A DNA stretch of 64,000 bases from Salana multivorans (GTDB lineage Bacteria; Actinomycetota; Actinomycetes; Actinomycetales; Beutenbergiaceae), in assembly GCF_003751805.1 (NCBI RefSeq), contig NZ_RKHQ01000001.1:2418001-2482000 (forward strand). The letters run 5' to 3'. The notes below the pieces were generated by a model. That model was not told where the DNA came from. It searched no databases and was given only the letters and a program-made list of their open reading frames with translations. Position numbers and translations under genes: made by a program. The first letter of the stretch is position 1; each line of letters begins with the position of its first letter. Positions 1 to 8,505 of the stretch are shown here, piece by piece.

Positions 1-1094
1 CGCCGTCCGAGCCGCCCACCGGGCTCGGACCGAGCCCGTCCGCCGAGCCGAGCGCGCCGGAGCCGCAGCCCGAGCCGGAGCAGACCGAGCTGCCCGACAC
101 CCCCCTGCCGGACACGCTGCCGCTCGCACCCGGTGGCCCGATCGACCCGGGCGCGCGGATCGACGTCGTCGACATCGCGGCGCGCGCGCTGCCCAGCACG
201 GTCTCGATCCAGGTTCGTCAGACCGACGGCAGCGGCTCGTCCGGTTCCGGGTTCGTCATCCGCGAGGACGGGTTCATCCTGACCAACGCGCACGTCGTCG
301 CCGGCTCGGACGCCGACGGGGCGACCCTGACCGTCCTGTACGCGGACGGCGAGCAGAGCACCGGGACGGTCGTCGGCATCACGCACGACTACGACCTCGC
401 CGTCGTCTCCGTCGACCGCACCGACGTGCCCGCGCTCCCGCTGGCCGACTCCGACGGCGTGGTCGTCGGCCAGGAGGTCGTGGCCGTCGGCGCGCCGCTC
501 GGGCTCCAGGGCACCGTGACCGCCGGCATCGTGAGCGCGCTGAACCGGCCCGTCCAGGCGGGCGACGCCAGCTCGATCTCGTTCATCAACGCGATCCAGA
601 CGGACGCGGCGATCAACCCGGGCAACTCCGGCGGCCCGCTGCTCGACGCGAGCGGCGCCGTCATCGGCATCAACTCGGCGATCGCGCAGGCGAGCGGCGG
701 GCAGCAGGCGACCGGCAGCATCGGCCTCGGGTTCGCGATCCCCAGCAACCAGGCGCGACGCACGGCCGAGCAGCTCATCGCGCACGGCTACGCCACCTAC
801 CCCGTCATCGGGGTGCTCCTCGACTCCTCCTGGGTCGGGGTCGGCGTCAAGGTGAGCACCCAGCCGACGGAGGACGGCGTCCAGCCGCTCACGGCCGGCG
901 GTCCGGCCGAGCAGGCGGGGATCCGGCCGGGCGACGTCATCGTGGCGATCGACTCGCGGCCCGTCACCGCGCCGGACGAGCTCATCGTCGCGATCCGCGC
1001 CCACGCGCCGGGCGACACCGTGGTCCTGACGATCCGGGACGACGACGTCGACCGGGACGTGCCCGTGGTCCTCGGGGAGGAGCGCTCGCGGTGA
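1..1094 (+). CDS. htrA: HtrA/DegP-type serine protease with PDZ domain (5' truncated)
   Basis: A trypsin-like S1C protease of the envelope stress-response class; the reading frame is open from base 3, so the N-terminus (expected cytoplasmic part and membrane anchor) lies outside the window. The visible part opens with a Pro/Glu-rich linker, then carries the catalytic triad: His in TNAHVV (bases 291-293), Asp in YDLAVV (393-395) and Ser in GNSGGP (627-629). A PDZ domain follows from about base 860, with the binding-loop region around AGIRPGDVI. The stop overlaps the GTG of tatB by 4 bp (GTGA), so the two are translationally coupled. In mycobacteria sigE-rseA-htrA-tatB is a conserved order, which makes a sigE-linked periplasmic-type quality protease the likely identity; that upstream context is not visible here. 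Confidence 0.9.
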   Translation, partial: PSEPPTGLGPSPSAEPSAPEPQPEPEQTELPDTPLPDTLPLAPGGPIDPGARIDVVDIAARALPSTVSIQVRQTDGSGSSGSGFVIREDGFILTNAHVVAGSDADGATLTVLYADGEQSTGTVVGITHDYDLAVVSVDRTDVPALPLADSDGVVVGQEVVAVGAPLGLQGTVTAGIVSALNRPVQAGDASSISFINAIQTDAAINPGNSGGPLLDASGAVIGINSAIAQASGGQQATGSIGLGFAIPSNQARRTAEQLIAHGYATYPVIGVLLDSSWVGVGVKVSTQPTEDGVQPLTAGGPAEQAGIRPGDVIVAIDSRPVTAPDELIVAIRAHAPGDTVVLTIRDDDVDRDVPVVLGEERSR

Positions 1095-1450
1095 TCGGCT
1101 CGATCAACGGGTGGGAGTGGATGATCCTCGCGGTCGTCGTGCTCCTGGTCGTCGGTCCCGAGCGGCTGCCCGAGTACGCGCGTCAGCTCGGCCGGCTCGT
1201 GCGCGAGGTCAAGCGCATCGCGACGGGCGCGACCGAGCGGGTCCGGGAGGAGCTCGGTCCCGAGATCGACGACCTGCGCCAGTACGACCCCCGGCAGTAC
1301 GACCCGCGCCGCATCATCCGCGACGCGCTCGCGGACGACGACGCCGGTCCGACCGGCCCCCCGACCGCCGGTGGGGACGCCGCGCGTCCGGGACCGACCG
1401 CGGCCTTCCGGCCCGGTGGCCGGCCGGCGTTCGACGACGAGGCGACGTAG
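1091..1450 (+). CDS. tatB: Sec-independent translocase subunit TatB
   Basis: A 119-residue TatA/B-family protein. It has the short periplasmic N-terminus, a single hydrophobic helix (about residues 8-21), the family Gly-Pro-Glu-Arg-Leu-Pro turn, then an amphipathic basic helix (YARQLGRLVREVKR) and an acidic, Pro/Gly-rich disordered tail. TatB with TatC forms the receptor for folded twin-arginine substrates in the cytoplasmic membrane. Position directly after an htrA-like protease, with a 4-bp GTGA overlap, supports TatB rather than TatA, because this pairing is conserved in actinobacteria. No tatA or tatC is in the window. The tail contains a near-duplicated QYDPRQYDPRR segment (around bases 1280-1315). 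Confidence 0.88.
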   Translation: MIGSINGWEWMILAVVVLLVVGPERLPEYARQLGRLVREVKRIATGATERVREELGPEIDDLRQYDPRQYDPRRIIRDALADDDAGPTGPPTAGGDAARPGPTAAFRPGGRPAFDDEAT

Positions 1451-1486
1451 CGCCGGTCCGTCCGCCTGCGCCGGCCCGTCCGCGGT

Positions 1487-2665
1487 CTAGACGACGCTGA
1501 GCCCGAGCCGCCGGCCGGCGAGCCCGCGACGCTGCCCCGCGAGCTGGTCGGCGATCGCCACGAGCGCGTCGGCTCCCTCACCCAGGTCCTCGCCGCTCGC
1601 CGCGGTGTCGAGCCCGGCGCGCGGGCTGCCGACGTCGCCGCCCTCGCGGACCGCGACGTCGAGCGGCACCTGGCCGAGCAGCCCGACCGGGTAGCCGAGC
1701 GTCGCCGAGAGGGTGTTCGCCACCTCCTGGCCGCCGCCGGAGCCGAAGATCTCGAGCCGGGAACCGTCGGGCTGCGTCAGCCACGACATGTTCTCGACGA
1801 CCCCGATGACGCGCTGCCGCGTCTGGGTCGCCATCGACCCCGCGCGCGCCGCCACGTCGGCCGCGGCCTGCTGCGGCGTCGTCACGACGAGGATCTCCGC
1901 GTTCGGCAGGAGCTGCGCGAGCGAGATCGCGATGTCGCCGGTCCCCGGCGGGAGGTCGAGCAGGAGGATGTCGAGGTCGCCCCAGAACACGTCGGCGAGG
2001 AACTGCTGGAGCGCGCGGTGCAGCATCGGCCCGCGCCACACGACCGGCTGTCCGGGCGGGGCGAACATGCCGATCGAGATGACCTTCACGTCGTGCGCCA
2101 CCGGCGGCAGGATCATGTCCTCGACCTTGGTGGGGTTCTGCGTCACCCCCAGCATGAGCGGGATCGAGAACCCGTAGATGTCCGCGTCGAGCACCCCCAC
2201 CCGCAGCCCGCGCCGCGCCATCGCGACGGCGAGGTTCGCCGTGACCGTCGACTTGCCGACGCCGCCCTTGCCCGAGGACACGGCGATCACCCGCGTGAGG
2301 GAGTCCGGCTGCGCGAACGGGATGACGGGCTCCGCGTCGGTCCCGCGCAGCTGCTTGCGCAGCTCCTGCCGCTCGGCGTCGGTCATGACGGTGAGCCGGA
2401 CCTCGACGCCGGCGATCCCGGGGACGCCCGCCACCGCGGCCGTGACGTCGCGCGTGATGGTCTCGCGCAGCGGGCAGCCAGCGGTCGTCAGCGCGACGAG
2501 GATCGCGGCGTCGACACCGGCCGCGCCCGAGGTGTCGGCACCCTCGCCGGGCTCGCTCAGCGTGACGTCCTTGACCATCCCGAGCTCGGTGATGGGGCGG
2601 CGGATCTCGGGGTCGAGGACCCCCGCGAGCGCGGACTGGACGGCGGTGAGGAGGTCGGCGGGCAC
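1487..2665 (-). CDS. mrp: Mrp/ApbC/NBP35-family P-loop ATPase (Fe-S cluster carrier type)
   Basis: A 392-residue protein with an N-terminal MIP18/DUF59-like domain (about residues 1-95, including the single Cys in TAGCPLRETI) and a SIMIBI-class ATPase domain. The deviant Walker A SGKGGVGKST is at residues 131-140, with the family DADIYG and DLPPGTGD motifs downstream. Mrp proteins bind and transfer Fe-S clusters. Oddly, the CPxC cluster-ligand motif usual after ENMS is missing: the sequence there reads ENMSWLTQPDGSR before IFGSGGG. The GTG start at 2665 is chosen because a TAGACT box ends six bases upstream (leaderless arrangement) and the DUF59 domain begins immediately. It converges on tatB with a 36-bp gap. 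Confidence 0.9.
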   Translation of the reverse strand: MPADLLTAVQSALAGVLDPEIRRPITELGMVKDVTLSEPGEGADTSGAAGVDAAILVALTTAGCPLRETITRDVTAAVAGVPGIAGVEVRLTVMTDAERQELRKQLRGTDAEPVIPFAQPDSLTRVIAVSSGKGGVGKSTVTANLAVAMARRGLRVGVLDADIYGFSIPLMLGVTQNPTKVEDMILPPVAHDVKVISIGMFAPPGQPVVWRGPMLHRALQQFLADVFWGDLDILLLDLPPGTGDIAISLAQLLPNAEILVVTTPQQAAADVAARAGSMATQTRQRVIGVVENMSWLTQPDGSRLEIFGSGGGQEVANTLSATLGYPVGLLGQVPLDVAVREGGDVGSPRAGLDTAASGEDLGEGADALVAIADQLAGQRRGLAGRRLGLSVV

Positions 2666-2671
2666 CCCTCC

Positions 2672-2677
2672 AGTCTA
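2672..2677 (-). promoter_or_regulatory. -10 box of mrp, leaderless arrangement
   Basis: TAGACT on the minus strand, six bases before the GTG start at 2665. The spacing puts the transcription start at or next to the start codon. Confidence 0.55.
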
Positions 2678-2741
2678 GGTCGGCCCCCGGGGCCGAGACC
2701 GGGCCGCGAGGGGGCGCGGCTCGGGACCGCTCGGTCCCGCG

Positions 2742-3449
2742 TCAGGCGTCGTCGGCCTCGGCCGTCGGCTCGGCACGGGCGTCCGGTTCTGCGTCGCCAC
2801 CCGGTCCGGGCACCGCGTCGGTCCCGTCCGCGTGCTCGGGCGAGCTCGGCCGCTTCTTCTTGCGCCGGTCGGTCCGCTTGCCGGCGGGTTCGTCGACGCG
2901 CTCCTCCCCGTGCAGCTCCGCGCGCAACTCGGCCCGCACCTCGGTGCGGATGTCCTCGCGGAGCGCGTCGAGCAGGTCGCGCAGCTCACCGCGGACGTAG
3001 TCGCGCGTCGCGACGTCCTGCAGCGCCATGCGCAGCGACGCCATCTCGCGCGCCAGGTACTCGGTGTCCGCGAGGTTGCGCTCGGTGCGCTGGCGGTCCT
3101 GCTCGGCCGCGATGCGGTCGCGGTCGGTCTGCCGGTTCTGCGCGAGGAGGATGAGGGGCGCGGCGTAGGAGGCCTGCAGCGACAGCATGAGCGTGAGCGC
3201 CGTGAACCCGTTCGCGGCCGAGTCGAACCGCAGCTCCCGCGCAGCCAGCGTGTTCCACGCGAGCCACACGATGCAGAACACCGTGAGCCAGATGATGAAG
3301 CTCGGCGTGCCGAGGAAGCGCGCGATGCGCTCGGAGAGGATGCCGGCGGTGTCCGACTCCTTGCTCCCGCGCGGGCGCGACCCGAACCAGCGCCCGCGCT
3401 CCAGCGGGGTGTCGAGCCGTCGGTCGCGCTGCTGTCCGCGCTCAGCCAC
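2742..3449 (-). CDS. DUF1003 family membrane protein
   Basis: A 235-residue protein of the DUF1003 family. The N-terminus is basic and polar; two hydrophobic segments follow (FIIWLTVFCIVWLAWNTLAA and a second starting at FTALTLMLSLQASYAAPLILL), the central family hallmark. The C-terminal half is charged and helical, probably a coiled coil (AEQDRQRTERNLADTEYLAREMASLR), ending in a disordered Lys/Arg and Pro-rich tail. The GTG start overlaps the end of the upstream CBS/MgtE_N gene by 8 bp, so they form a two-gene operon. No biochemical function is established for the family; pairing with an MgtE-like Mg-sensing module hints at ion or membrane homeostasis, which is inference. Confidence 0.85.
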   Translation of the reverse strand: MAERGQQRDRRLDTPLERGRWFGSRPRGSKESDTAGILSERIARFLGTPSFIIWLTVFCIVWLAWNTLAARELRFDSAANGFTALTLMLSLQASYAAPLILLAQNRQTDRDRIAAEQDRQRTERNLADTEYLAREMASLRMALQDVATRDYVRGELRDLLDALREDIRTEVRAELRAELHGEERVDEPAGKRTDRRKKKRPSSPEHADGTDAVPGPGGDAEPDARAEPTAEADDA

Positions 3450-4725
3450 GGCTGCCTCCGGGGGTGAGGGAGAGGTCGGTCACCGAGTCGTCGGCGTCGC
3501 GCCAGTCGTCGGGCAGGAGCCGGTCGAGCACGTCGTCGGCGGAGACGGCGCCGAGCAGGTGCTTGTCCTCGTCGAGCACGGGCAGCACGGTGAGGTTGTA
3601 GGTCGCGAGCAGGCGGGTCACCTTGCCGAGCGGGTCCGACGGCAGCACCCACTCGACGTCCTGGTCGATGATCGAGCCGAGCCGGTCGTGCGGGGGTTCC
3701 CGCAGCATCTCCTGGAGGTGGACGACGCCGAGGAACCGCCCCGTCGGCGTCTCGAGCGGCGGCCGGACGACGAACACCATCGTCGACAGCGCGGGCGCGA
3801 GGTCGCGGCGGCGCACGTGGGCGAGGCCCGCCGCGATGGTCGCCTCGGGGCCGAGGATGACCGGCTCCGTCGTCATGAGACCACCGGCCGTGTGCTCGCC
3901 GTAGGCCATGAGGCGGCGCACGTCCTCGGCCTCCTCTGGCTCCATCAGCTCGAGCAGCTCCTCGGCCATCTGCTCGGGCAGCTCCTGGACGAGGTCGGCG
4001 GCGTCGTCGGGCTGCATGGCGTCGAGGACGTCGGCCGCGCGACCCGCCTCGAGCGCGGTGAGGATCTCCGCCGCGTCCTCCTCCGATAGCTCCTCGAGGA
4101 CGTCGGCCAGCCGCTCGTCGTCGAGCTCCATCGCGACCTCGACGCGGCGTGCGGCGGGCAGCGCGTGCAGCACCTCGGCCACGTCGGCCGCGTGCAGGCC
4201 GTCGAGCGTCGCGATGAACGACGCGGCGCCCTGGTCCGTCTGCACCGAGAGCAGGCCGGTGACGGAGGCCGCGTCGACCATGAGCGTCTCGCCCCGGCGG
4301 AACAGCCGGCCCGACGCGCTGCGCCGGACGAACAGCTTCGTGACGTCCCAGTCCCGGCCACGGCGCAGCTCGAAGCCGAGGTCCTCGACGCGGGCGGTGC
4401 CGCCGCCGTCGGCCGGCGAGAGCGTGACGGCGCGGTCGAGGATCTCGCCCATGACCTGGCGCTCGCCCGCGCGCTGCTCGAACCGGCGCATGTTGACCAG
4501 GCCGGTCGTGATGACGGCGCCGGGGTCCATGCTGGTGACGCGGGACAGCGGGACGAAGACGCGGCGGCGCCCGGCCACCTCCACGACGAGGCCGACGGCC
4601 CGCAGCGCGCCGCCCGGCCGCACGACCACGACGACGTCGTGCACCTTGCCCACCCGGTCGCGGTTGGGGTCGTAGACGCCGGTGCCGGCGAGGCGTGCGG
4701 CGAAGACTCGGGTGGGCGTGCTCAC
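3442..4725 (-). CDS. PRC-barrel / MgtE N-terminal / CBS domain protein without a transport domain
   Basis: A 427-residue soluble protein. Residues about 1-150 resemble PRC-barrel-type beta modules; the middle is the MgtE N superhelical domain (repeats such as HAADVAEVLHALP, DERLADVLEELSEEDAAEIL, DDAADLVQELPEQMAEELLELM); the C-terminus holds a CBS pair (GGLMTTEPVILGPEATI and later YNLTVLPVLDED, LLGAVSADDVLDRLL). In MgtE channels these domains sense Mg2+ and gate the pore, but here no membrane domain follows. The frame stays open upstream to 5304, yet the GTG at 4725 is the start: a TACGCT box ends six bases before it and family similarity begins there. It overlaps the DUF1003 gene downstream. 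A role as a cation- or nucleotide-sensing partner is inference. Confidence 0.82.
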   Translation of the reverse strand: MSTPTRVFAARLAGTGVYDPNRDRVGKVHDVVVVVRPGGALRAVGLVVEVAGRRRVFVPLSRVTSMDPGAVITTGLVNMRRFEQRAGERQVMGEILDRAVTLSPADGGGTARVEDLGFELRRGRDWDVTKLFVRRSASGRLFRRGETLMVDAASVTGLLSVQTDQGAASFIATLDGLHAADVAEVLHALPAARRVEVAMELDDERLADVLEELSEEDAAEILTALEAGRAADVLDAMQPDDAADLVQELPEQMAEELLELMEPEEAEDVRRLMAYGEHTAGGLMTTEPVILGPEATIAAGLAHVRRRDLAPALSTMVFVVRPPLETPTGRFLGVVHLQEMLREPPHDRLGSIIDQDVEWVLPSDPLGKVTRLLATYNLTVLPVLDEDKHLLGAVSADDVLDRLLPDDWRDADDSVTDLSLTPGGSRG

Positions 4726-4731
4726 GGTCCC

Positions 4732-4737
4732 AGCGTA
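4732..4737 (-). promoter_or_regulatory. -10 box of the MgtE_N/CBS gene, leaderless arrangement
   Basis: TACGCT on the minus strand, six bases before the GTG start at 4725. It decides the start against the longer open frame. Confidence 0.55.
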
Positions 4738-4803
4738 GGGCGTGCCCCCGGCCCCAGCCGCGGCAGCTTTCGGTGGGCGGGAGCGTGGGGGAGAATAGGG
4801 GGC

Positions 4804-5457
4804 ATGTCGATGAACGACGCGCGCCGGACCACCGTGCCCACCCCGCCGCAGGGGGAGGAGATCGCCTCCTTCGCCACCTATCTCGAGGCGCAGAAGGCCG
4901 TCGACGTGCTCGCCGACAGCGCCTTCGCCGTCCAGGCCGTGACGATCGTCGGGTCCGACCTGCGGATGGTCGAGCGCGTGACGGGCCGCCTGTCCTACCC
5001 GCGCGTCGCGCTGGCCGGTGCGCTGTCGGGCGTGTGGTTCGGTCTGTTCATCGGCCTGCTGTTCAGCATGTTCAACGAGAACGGGATGGCGACGATCGTC
5101 GTGTGCGTCTCGCTCGGTGCCGCGTTCGGCATGCTCTTCGGCGTCATCTCCTACGCGTTCACCGGCGGCAAGAGGGACTTCGTCTCGCAGTCGCAGGTGG
5201 TGGCGAGCCGGTACGACGTCCTGTGCCTCAGCGAGCTCGCCGGTGACGCGCGCTCCCGCCTCCAGCAGGCCGGCATCACGACGGTCGGCCGCGGCCAGGG
5301 ACACGGTCAGGGGACGGCGTTCGGCCCGGGCGGACCGGGTGCGCCCGCCGCGCCCGGACCCGTCGGCGACCCGGCGTCCCGCCCGACCCCGACACCGCCC
5401 GAGGCCCTCGAGCCGCCGCGCTACGGCCAGCGCCTCGACGACCCGCCCCAGCGGTGA
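4804..5457 (+). CDS. General stress protein 17M-like membrane protein
   Basis: A 217-residue protein. The N-terminal half resembles the YflT/GSP17M-like domain (EEIASFATYLEAQKAVDVLAD, then VTIVGSDLRMVERV), followed by two hydrophobic helices separated by a short loop (VALAGALSGVWFGLFIGLLFSMF and ATIVVCVSLGAAFGMLFGVISYAF). The C-terminus is a Gly/Pro/Ala-rich disordered tail of about 60 residues. The ATG at 4804 follows a purine-rich GGGGGAG stretch and a GAGAAT box seven bases upstream, so leadered or leaderless starts are both possible. The stop overlaps the GTG of the glycosyltransferase by 4 bp. Function is unknown beyond the stress-protein family link. Confidence 0.8.
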   Translation: MSMNDARRTTVPTPPQGEEIASFATYLEAQKAVDVLADSAFAVQAVTIVGSDLRMVERVTGRLSYPRVALAGALSGVWFGLFIGLLFSMFNENGMATIVVCVSLGAAFGMLFGVISYAFTGGKRDFVSQSQVVASRYDVLCLSELAGDARSRLQQAGITTVGRGQGHGQGTAFGPGGPGAPAAPGPVGDPASRPTPTPPEALEPPRYGQRLDDPPQR

Positions 5458-6833
5458 GCGAGCCGGAGCAGCGTCGTCCGTCGACGCCCTCCCGGAGCGC
5501 GCCGTCGCTCGCCGAGACGGTCGCGGCCACGGGCGTCCTCGCGCGGTCGCCGTGGTTGCTGCTCGCCGGGTTCGTCGCGGTCCACGCCTGGCTCGTCTCC
5601 CGCGCCCTCGCGCACTCCAGCGCGATCTTCGGTGACGTCGGCCTGTACGAGTGGTGGATCTGGAACGGCCAGGCCAACGGCGTCTGGCCCGTCCTCGACA
5701 CCGAGTGGGTCTACCCGGCCGGCGCGCTCCTGCCGCTCGTCGTCGCCGGACTCGGCCCGTGGCCCTACGCCGCCGGGTTCGTCGGCCTCGTCATCCTCCT
5801 CAACGCCCTGGCGCTCGCCTACCTGTGGGACCACCGCCCGTTCGGGACCTACGGCGGCTGGTTCTGGCTCGCGTTCCTCGCGCTGCTCGGGCCGATCAGC
5901 CTCGGCCGGATCGACGGCATCGTCGCCCCGCTCATCCTCGTCGCCGCGACGGCCGGGCTGCGCCATCCCCGCACGGCGGCCGCGATCGCGACGGCCGGCG
6001 CCTGGATCAAGATCGCCCCGGCGGCCGTGTTCCTCACCGTCCTCACGTTCACCCGCCGCCGCGTCCCGGTGCTGGCGGTCGGCGCGGCGGTGAGCGCCGC
6101 CGTCGTCGTGACCGCGATGGCGCTCGGCTCCGGTACGCGCGTGTTCAGCGTCTTCGGCGAGCAGGGCAAGCGCGCGCTGCAGGCGGAGTCCGTGCTGGCG
6201 ACCCCGTTCTCCCTCGCGCGCCTGTGGAACGGCGGGACGGGAACGGCCGCCCCGGTCTACAACGAGGAGATCTACACCTACGAGTTCCTCTCCCCGGCCG
6301 CGGACGCCGTCGCCCGCGCGCTCGACCTGGTGCTGCCGCTCGCGGTCGTCGCCCTGCTCGCGCTGGGCTGGTGGGCGTGGCGGCGCAACCCGCGCCAGGT
6401 CCAGGCCGTCTTCCTGCTCACGACACAGGCCGTGCTCGTGGCGCTCGTCGTGTTCAACAAGGTCGGCTCGCCGCAATTCATCGCGTGGCTCGGGCCGGTC
6501 GTCGCGGTCGGCCTGAGCGCCGGGCGGCACCTGCGGCTGCCGTGGGAGATCCCGGCGCTCGGTCTGCTGGCCGCCGCCGCGCTCACGCAGCTCGTCTACC
6601 CGGTCGACTACGGCGGCTTCATCCTGGCCGAGCCGACGATGGTCGTCGTGGCGGCGCTGCGGAACCTGCTCGTCGTGGCCGTGCTCGTCGCGGTCGTGGT
6701 CGAGCTGGTCGGGATCGCGCGGCACCGCCGGGGACGGCGCGGCGCCGGACGCGTCGAGGGCGCGGCGCCCCGTCCGCTCCCCGCGGAAGAGCCCGCCGAG
6801 CAGTCGGCGGTGCCGGAGGGCGCGGCGTCCTGA
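5454..6833 (+). CDS. GT87 (DUF2029) family polytopic glycosyltransferase
   Basis: A 459-residue integral membrane protein with about ten hydrophobic helices. After the first helix comes the acidic extracytoplasmic loop typical of GT-C enzymes (FGDVGLYEWWIWNGQ), the expected site of the catalytic Asp. Family members transfer mannose or related sugars from polyprenyl-phosphate donors to envelope glycolipids such as lipomannan. The C-terminus is a charged cytoplasmic tail. It is coupled to the upstream stress-protein gene through a 4-bp GTGA overlap. Donor and acceptor cannot be read from the sequence. Confidence 0.82.
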   Translation: MSEPEQRRPSTPSRSAPSLAETVAATGVLARSPWLLLAGFVAVHAWLVSRALAHSSAIFGDVGLYEWWIWNGQANGVWPVLDTEWVYPAGALLPLVVAGLGPWPYAAGFVGLVILLNALALAYLWDHRPFGTYGGWFWLAFLALLGPISLGRIDGIVAPLILVAATAGLRHPRTAAAIATAGAWIKIAPAAVFLTVLTFTRRRVPVLAVGAAVSAAVVVTAMALGSGTRVFSVFGEQGKRALQAESVLATPFSLARLWNGGTGTAAPVYNEEIYTYEFLSPAADAVARALDLVLPLAVVALLALGWWAWRRNPRQVQAVFLLTTQAVLVALVVFNKVGSPQFIAWLGPVVAVGLSAGRHLRLPWEIPALGLLAAAALTQLVYPVDYGGFILAEPTMVVVAALRNLLVVAVLVAVVVELVGIARHRRGRRGAGRVEGAAPRPLPAEEPAEQSAVPEGAAS

Positions 6834-6874
6834 CCTGCGGCGATGCCGGGCGCGAGCCCGTGTCGCGGCGGGCG

Positions 6875-6891
6875 GTCCGCGGAGAGCGGAC
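6875..6891. terminator. Hairpin between convergent genes
   Basis: GTCCGC, five-base loop, GCGGAC: a 6-bp perfect stem between the glycosyltransferase stop and the aminopeptidase P stop. No T-run on either side, so termination is inferred from position. A near-copy of this hairpin follows putA at 57168. Confidence 0.45.
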
Positions 6892-6897
6892 GGGGCG

Positions 6898-8442
6898 CTA
6901 GCCGCCCTGTCCGTCGGAGAGGCGCGCCATCCAGGCCTCGACGTCCTCGGACCGGCGCGGGAGGGCCGCCGAGAGGTTCTCGTAGCCGTCGGCGGTGACC
7001 AGGACGTCGTCCTCGATCCGCACGCCGATGCCGCGGTACTCCGCCGGGACGGCGAGGTCGTCCGCCTTGAAGTACAGGCCCGGCTCGATCGTGAACACCA
7101 TGCCCGGCTCCAGTCGCGCGTCGAGGTAGAGCTCGGCGCGGGCCTGGGCGCAGTCGTGGACGTCGAGCCCGAGGTGGTGGCTCGTGCCGTGCGGCATCCA
7201 GCGGCGGTGCTGCTGGCCCTCGGGCGTCAGCGACTCCGCCGCCGTGACCGGCAGCAGCCCCCACTCCTCGAGCCGCGCGGCGAGCACCTCCATCGCCGCG
7301 GCGTGGACGTCGCGGAACTTCGCGCCGGGCCGCACGACGGCGAACGCGGCGTCCGCCGCCTCGCGCACGGCGTCGTAGACCCGGCGCTGGACGTCGGTGA
7401 ACGTGCCGTCGACGGGCAGCGTCCGCGTGATGTCGGCGGTGTAGAGCGAGTTGACCTCGACGCCGGCGTCGAGCAGCAGCAGCTCGCCCGGACGCACCGC
7501 GCCGGTGTTGCGGATCCAGTGCAGCGTCGTCGCGTGGTCGCCCGCGGCGGCGATCGTGTCGTAGCCGACCGCGTTGCCCTCCTCGCGCGCCCTCGCGGCG
7601 AAGACGCCCTCGACGACGCGCTCGCCCCGCGGGTGGCCCGCGGCGCGCGGGAGGCTGCGCACGACGTCCTCGAAGCCGGTGATCGTCGCCGCGACCGCCG
7701 CGCGGAGCTGGTCGACCTCCCACGCGTCCTTGACGAGGCGCAGCTCGGACACGGCGGTGGCGAGGGCGTCGTCGGCGTCGCGCGCGTCCTCGCTCCACCG
7801 GCCGTGCTCGGCCAGGACGACGTCGACGAGGGTGGCGACGGCGTCGTCGGCCCCGCGCAGCACCCGAACCTCCACCTCGGGGTTGCCCGCGTCCTTCGCG
7901 ACCGCGTCCCGCAGGTCGTCGATGTGCGCCGCGCGGATGCCGGTGAGCTCCTGGGCCTCCTCGAGCGTCCAGCGCGGACCGACCCAGAACTCGCCGTAGC
8001 GCGAGTCGGCGTAGAACTCCTCGCTGTCCCGGCCGGCGAGCGGCTTCGTGTACAGGACGGCCTCGTGGGTCGGGCCGGCGTCCGCGGCGAGCGCGTGCAG
8101 GACGAGGACGGCGTCGGGCTCCAGGTCCGTGCCGAGCCCGGTGAGGTGGGAGAACGCGGCGTGCGGGCGGAAGGCGTAGTCCGTGTCGTTCGAGCGGGTC
8201 TTGAGCGAGCCGGCCGGGATGACGAGGGTCTGGCCGGTGAGCCGGGCGCCGAGCCGGGCGCGGCGCTCGGCCGCGTGGTCGGCCGCCTCGTGCCGCGTCA
8301 CGCCGTCGCCGGAGCGCGGCGCCCAGGCCGAGGACATGAACTCGCGGAACGCGACCGAGCTGGGCCGCTGCGAGCGGTTGTTGCCCCGGTCCTCGAGTGG
8401 CTGGTCGTCGTGCTGGGCATCCGCGGGGGTCTCGCTCGTCAT
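6898..8442 (-). CDS. pepP: Xaa-Pro aminopeptidase (M24B family)
   Basis: A 514-residue creatinase/aminopeptidase P-fold enzyme that removes N-terminal residues before proline. The N-terminal domain (about residues 60-240) contains family landmarks such as NDTDYAFRPHAAFSHLTG. The C-terminal pita-bread domain carries the dinuclear metal ligands in order: LLLDAGVEVNS, ADITRTLP, HGTSHHLGLDVHD, IEPGLYF and GVRIEDD. Length matches actinobacterial homologues, which have an extra N-terminal segment. The ATG at 8442 is chosen over the open frame extending to 9171 because the coding pattern begins there and GGAG precedes it. Divergent from the PHP gene, with 63 bp between starts. Confidence 0.93.
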   Translation of the reverse strand: MTSETPADAQHDDQPLEDRGNNRSQRPSSVAFREFMSSAWAPRSGDGVTRHEAADHAAERRARLGARLTGQTLVIPAGSLKTRSNDTDYAFRPHAAFSHLTGLGTDLEPDAVLVLHALAADAGPTHEAVLYTKPLAGRDSEEFYADSRYGEFWVGPRWTLEEAQELTGIRAAHIDDLRDAVAKDAGNPEVEVRVLRGADDAVATLVDVVLAEHGRWSEDARDADDALATAVSELRLVKDAWEVDQLRAAVAATITGFEDVVRSLPRAAGHPRGERVVEGVFAARAREEGNAVGYDTIAAAGDHATTLHWIRNTGAVRPGELLLLDAGVEVNSLYTADITRTLPVDGTFTDVQRRVYDAVREAADAAFAVVRPGAKFRDVHAAAMEVLAARLEEWGLLPVTAAESLTPEGQQHRRWMPHGTSHHLGLDVHDCAQARAELYLDARLEPGMVFTIEPGLYFKADDLAVPAEYRGIGVRIEDDVLVTADGYENLSAALPRRSEDVEAWMARLSDGQGG

Positions 8443-8493
8443 GGCTCCATCGTCCCACCGCCGCGGGCGCGACGCCGGGTGTCCACGAGTTCC

Positions 8494-8499
8494 TAGACT
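8494..8499 (+). promoter_or_regulatory. -10 box of the PHP-domain gene, leaderless arrangement
   Basis: TAGACT six bases before the GTG at 8506. No ribosome binding site lies between them. Confidence 0.6.
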
Positions 8500-8505
8500 G
8501 CGCGT

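Noticed and set aside
4726-5304. Upstream extension of the MgtE_N/CBS frame
   Set aside because: The extension lies antisense to the general stress protein gene, is low complexity, and a -10 box marks GTG 4725.
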